A stretch of DNA of 64,000 bases from G963704535 sp963704535. Lineage in GTDB: Bacteria > Chloroflexota > Chloroflexia > Chloroflexales > Roseiflexaceae. The position numbers and the translations under genes were made by a program. Location: NCBI GenBank assembly GCA_963704535.1, contig OY969916.1:3162001-3226000 (forward strand), given 5' to 3'. The stretch's first letter is position 1. The number at the start of each line of letters is the position of its first letter. Below the pieces are notes generated by a model that worked only from the letters and a program-made list of their open reading frames with translations, did no database searches and was not told the origin of the DNA. Of this stretch, positions 61,856 to 64,000 are shown in pieces.

Positions 61856-61896
61856 AGATTAAGACGCCGCAATTAATCTCCGATCTCCAATCTCCT
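61832..61896. repeat. GAGATT tandem repeat with inverted arm
   Basis: About four GAGATT(A/G) units at 61832-61861 face the complementary TTAATCTCCGATCTCC and AATCTCC at 61872-61896, around a GC-rich loop. It provides the stop codon of the ATPase gene and lies before the sspD ribosome-binding site. It may form a transcript hairpin that tunes sspD expression. Similar spacer repeats are known to me from filamentous Chloroflexota genomes. Confidence 0.55.
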
Positions 61897-61911
61897 TTGG
61901 GAGATCAGCCG

Positions 61912-62745
61912 ATGACAGCACACGACGAGAGCATCCGCGCGTGGGGGGTGCGCCCCGGCCGCCACATTGTCAACCTGAGCGGCGGTAAGGACAGCACCGC
62001 GCTGGCGATCTTCCTGCGCGACAAGATCCCGCAGCTGGAGTATCTCTTCTGCGACACGCACAAGGAGCTGCCGGAGACGTACGAATATCTCGACCGGCTG
62101 TCGGCGTACCTCCAGCGACCGATCATCAAGCTCAATGCCCAGCGTGGCTTCGACCACTGGCTCGATATGTACGGCGGCATGCTACCCTCGGCCCGCGTGC
62201 GCTGGTGTACCCGCAAGCTCAAGATCGAGCCCTTCGAAGCCTACGTCGGCGACGACACGGTCTGGAGCTACGTGGGCATCCGCGCCGACGAGGGGCGCAG
62301 CGGCTACGTCTCCACCAAGCCGAATATCCACCCCGTCTTCCCCTTCAAGGAGTTTGGGCTCACCATCGCCGATATCGAACGCCTGCTGGAGACCAGTGGC
62401 CTGGGCCTGCCGTCCTACTACGAGTGGCGGCAGCGCAGCGGCTGCTATTTTTGCTTCTTCCAGCGCACCGGCGAGTGGGTCGGCCTCAAGGAGCGCCACC
62501 CAGAGCTGTTTGAGCTGGCCAAGACTTATGAGAAGGAAGGCGATGGCGAACATTTCTACTGGCGACAGCGCGAAAGCCTGGGCGAGCTGGAGCAGCCCGA
62601 GCGCGTCGCGCAGGCCAAGCGCGAGCACCAGATCCGCCTGGAGCTTGAGCGTAAGCGCCGCCCCGACCGCCCGCTGATCGAGCTGCTGGGCGCGGCCCTC
62701 GACGCCGAGGACGACGATCAGGGGTGCGATATCTGTCACCTTTAG
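61912..62745 (+). CDS. sspD: PAPS-reductase-family ATP pyrophosphatase, SspD/DndC-like
   Basis: 277 residues from ATG 61912, with GGGAG eight bases upstream; a TTG 15 bases earlier is less likely. The PP-loop SGGKDSTALAIFL (about 19-31) binds ATP as in PAPS reductases and DndC. LFCDTHKELPETYEYLDRL continues the nucleotide-binding fold. Cysteines in RVRWCTRKLK, SGCYFCFFQR and GCDICHL are placed like the Fe-S cluster or thiol ligands of DndC-type proteins. In phosphorothioation systems this enzyme activates the DNA backbone or sulfur carrier for sulfur insertion. It is shorter than DndC and nearer to SspD or the BREX type 4 BrxP. Gene order DUF4007-ATPase-this enzyme supports Ssp. Confidence 0.85.
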   Translation: MTAHDESIRAWGVRPGRHIVNLSGGKDSTALAIFLRDKIPQLEYLFCDTHKELPETYEYLDRLSAYLQRPIIKLNAQRGFDHWLDMYGGMLPSARVRWCTRKLKIEPFEAYVGDDTVWSYVGIRADEGRSGYVSTKPNIHPVFPFKEFGLTIADIERLLETSGLGLPSYYEWRQRSGCYFCFFQRTGEWVGLKERHPELFELAKTYEKEGDGEHFYWRQRESLGELEQPERVAQAKREHQIRLELERKRRPDRPLIELLGAALDAEDDDQGCDICHL

Positions 62746-62755
62746 GAGTAGTGTG

Positions 62756-63502
62756 ATGCGAAATCTTAAATTTCACCAGGGATTCAAACTTGATCGAGAG
62801 CGGCTTGCAACTCTCGTGCGCTGCATCGCCGACAATGAGACAACCTCTAAAAAGGCTGCTGCTGCCTACATGGGCGTTGGTGAGCCCGCAGCTGAGGGCT
62901 GTATCGGCTGGCTGCTGAAAACCGGCCTTGGAAGCGCACAGCGTGGCGCATATACCCTCACCCCGTTTGGCGCCCTGGTCGCAGGGCATGACGCTCACCT
63001 GAGCCAGCGGGGCACCCTGTGGCTGCTGCATTACTACCTGGTGACTGAGCATGACGAGCGGGCAGAGGTGTGGTATCGCGCCTTTAATGAGTTCCTGAGC
63101 CCTGGCGCGCCCTTCACCCGCGACGCCCTGCAAACCTATGTTGAGCGGTCGCTGGACAGCTCGCCCGCGAATAAATCCGGCATTGCCGATGATTGTAAAG
63201 AGTTTGGGAAGTGCTACACCGAAGCGGTTGGCCTCGGCCAGCTTGACCTTGTGCGTGAGGTCGAGAGGAAAACCTATGAGGCAGGGCTTAACAGCGCGCC
63301 CGAACCACAGATCTTCGCCTTCGCCCTCCTCGACACCTGGCGGCGCCGCTTTCCTCACACCGACACAGTGCGCGTAACACAGATCTGCCAGGAGCCGGAG
63401 ATGCCGGGACGAGTATTCGCCGCTCACCGTGACCAAGTGGTTCAAGCGCTGCAATCACTGCAAAGCATGGGGTTGGTCAATATTGTCGAACTCGCAGCAT
63501 GA
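62756..63502 (+). CDS. Second, divergent DUF4007-like protein
   Basis: 248 residues. ATG 62756 has AGGAG upstream and lies 10 bases after the sspD stop; a GTG three bases earlier is also possible. It begins LKFHQGFKLDRERLATLVRC and has ADNETTSKKAAAAYMGVGEP and LTPFGALVAGHDAHLSQRGT followed by LWLLHYYL. The order of blocks (FHQGF, GVG, TLWLLHYYL) parallels FSGHETF, GVGKNM and TSRWLLHW of the DUF4007 protein at 57465, so I read it as a remote paralogue. The DNA is less GC-rich than sspBCD, suggesting separate origin. It could be the first gene of the next module, with the BrxF-like ATPase. Confidence 0.65.
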   Translation: MRNLKFHQGFKLDRERLATLVRCIADNETTSKKAAAAYMGVGEPAAEGCIGWLLKTGLGSAQRGAYTLTPFGALVAGHDAHLSQRGTLWLLHYYLVTEHDERAEVWYRAFNEFLSPGAPFTRDALQTYVERSLDSSPANKSGIADDCKEFGKCYTEAVGLGQLDLVREVERKTYEAGLNSAPEPQIFAFALLDTWRRRFPHTDTVRVTQICQEPEMPGRVFAAHRDQVVQALQSLQSMGLVNIVELAA

Positions 63503-63749
63503 GCCGGTCACTCGCCGCTTCCGTGAGGAGCCACACAGACTAATCGCCGATTTCTACGCCTCGTTATGAAACGCTCCTTCCATAGTCCAGGATCATCTAT
63601 AGCCAAGAATAGCTTTCTTGATCCCCCTTCAACCGCGCATAGCCCTCTGTGGCGGCTTTCCAGCGCATCGATCTTCTTGCTCCCCGCTGTAGCGATACAT
63701 TGCGATCACTCCCTTCGCATGTTTTCACGGATTCGGCCAAGGTGGTGTT

Positions 63750-64000
63750 ATGAGTGATCTTCTGTCCAGCACAAGCCAGCGCTTTACCGACTGCTGCATC
63801 AATGCCCCACGCTATAGAGTGGCCTGGCTGGTTGGCCCGCCACAGCGCAGCCGCAAAACGCTCCTGGCGTGCCAACTATGCGAACACAACGGGTGGCAGT
63901 ATCTCGACTACACGCTGACTCCCGGCTATTTTGACGCTCTCGCCGATACGATCGACAGCTACCAGCCTACCCAACTTGTCGCCGCAATGCGCTCCTGGTG
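63750..64000 (+). CDS. BrxF-like P-loop ATPase, 5' part (cut by window end)
   Basis: ATG 63750 (MSDLLSSTSQRFTDCCINAP) has AGGTGG upstream and the frame stays open to the window end (83 residues). RVAWLVGPPQRSRKTLLACQ resembles the start of the small BREX type 3 ATPase BrxF, followed by a YLDYTLTPGYFDALAD block. The Walker A is irregular: Arg stands where Gly normally precedes Lys-Thr, and one residue is extra. I recognise the fold only by this motif and by context, so the identification is tentative. Downstream genes (a BrxC, PglX or PglZ) would decide. Confidence 0.45.
   Translation, partial: MSDLLSSTSQRFTDCCINAPRYRVAWLVGPPQRSRKTLLACQLCEHNGWQYLDYTLTPGYFDALADTIDSYQPTQLVAAMRSW

Noticed and set aside
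63566..63757. Short plus-strand frame before the BrxF-like gene
   Set aside because: No ribosome-binding site, and it overlaps the better start at 63750.
1..64000. tRNA or rRNA genes
   Set aside because: I saw no cloverleaf-like or ribosomal RNA sequence on either strand by eye; a tRNA scan would be needed to exclude a divergent one.

Overview
The window holds three blocks. The organism is probably a bacterium with large secondary-metabolite capacity. A filamentous Chloroflexota-like host is my best guess, from the megasynthase style, the GAGATT-type spacer repeat and the helical conflict-system modules, but nothing here proves it.

Block 1 (1-44342, all on the minus strand, read right to left) is a hybrid NRPS/PKS cluster that continues off the left edge. 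In transcription order it has a glycosyltransferase; KS-AT-KR-ACP; KS-AT-ACP-aminotransferase-C-(decayed A)-PCP-C; C-like-A(Asn predicted)-PCP; KS-AT-KR-ACP; C-A-PCP; an MIO-type ammonia-lyase or aminomutase; a luciferase-like flavin monooxygenase; C-A(beta-alanine-like code)-PCP-KS-AT-ACP-aminotransferase-C-A-PCP; and a last KS-AT that leaves the window. Two PKS-embedded PLP aminotransferases and a beta-amino-acid A-domain code point to a peptide-polyketide carrying beta-amino units. No thioesterase is visible. Three KS-AT cassettes are nearly identical in DNA and unusually GC-rich. Many genes are broken by one-base indels, several in G runs, so sequencing error must be excluded. One module also shows independent decay: an ACP Ser-to-Leu change, a nonsense codon and an A domain without its core motifs.

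Block 2 (about 45.3-57.4 kb) is accessory DNA. First comes a small unit of a CGNR/ABATE regulator divergent from a VOC protein and a PNPOx-like protein. Next is the 3' part of an Mrr-type endonuclease gene, cut where an AT-rich element of about 8.6 kb begins. This element carries a large serine recombinase, small membrane proteins, an array of coiled-coil proteins sharing one helical module (one with a death-like effector-associated domain), and an IS4-family insertion with clean ends that splits a membrane-protein gene. A 9-bp direct repeat at 48695 and 57280 could be the attachment core.

Block 3 (57465 to the right edge, plus strand) is a phage-defence operon: DUF4007 (SspB-like), a large P-loop ATPase (SspC-like, frameshifted), a PAPS-reductase-family ATP pyrophosphatase (SspD-like), a second divergent DUF4007-like protein, and the start of a BrxF-like ATPase. 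Together they look like DNA phosphorothioation joined to a BREX-like module. The promoter region contains two copies of a perfect palindrome, probably operators.
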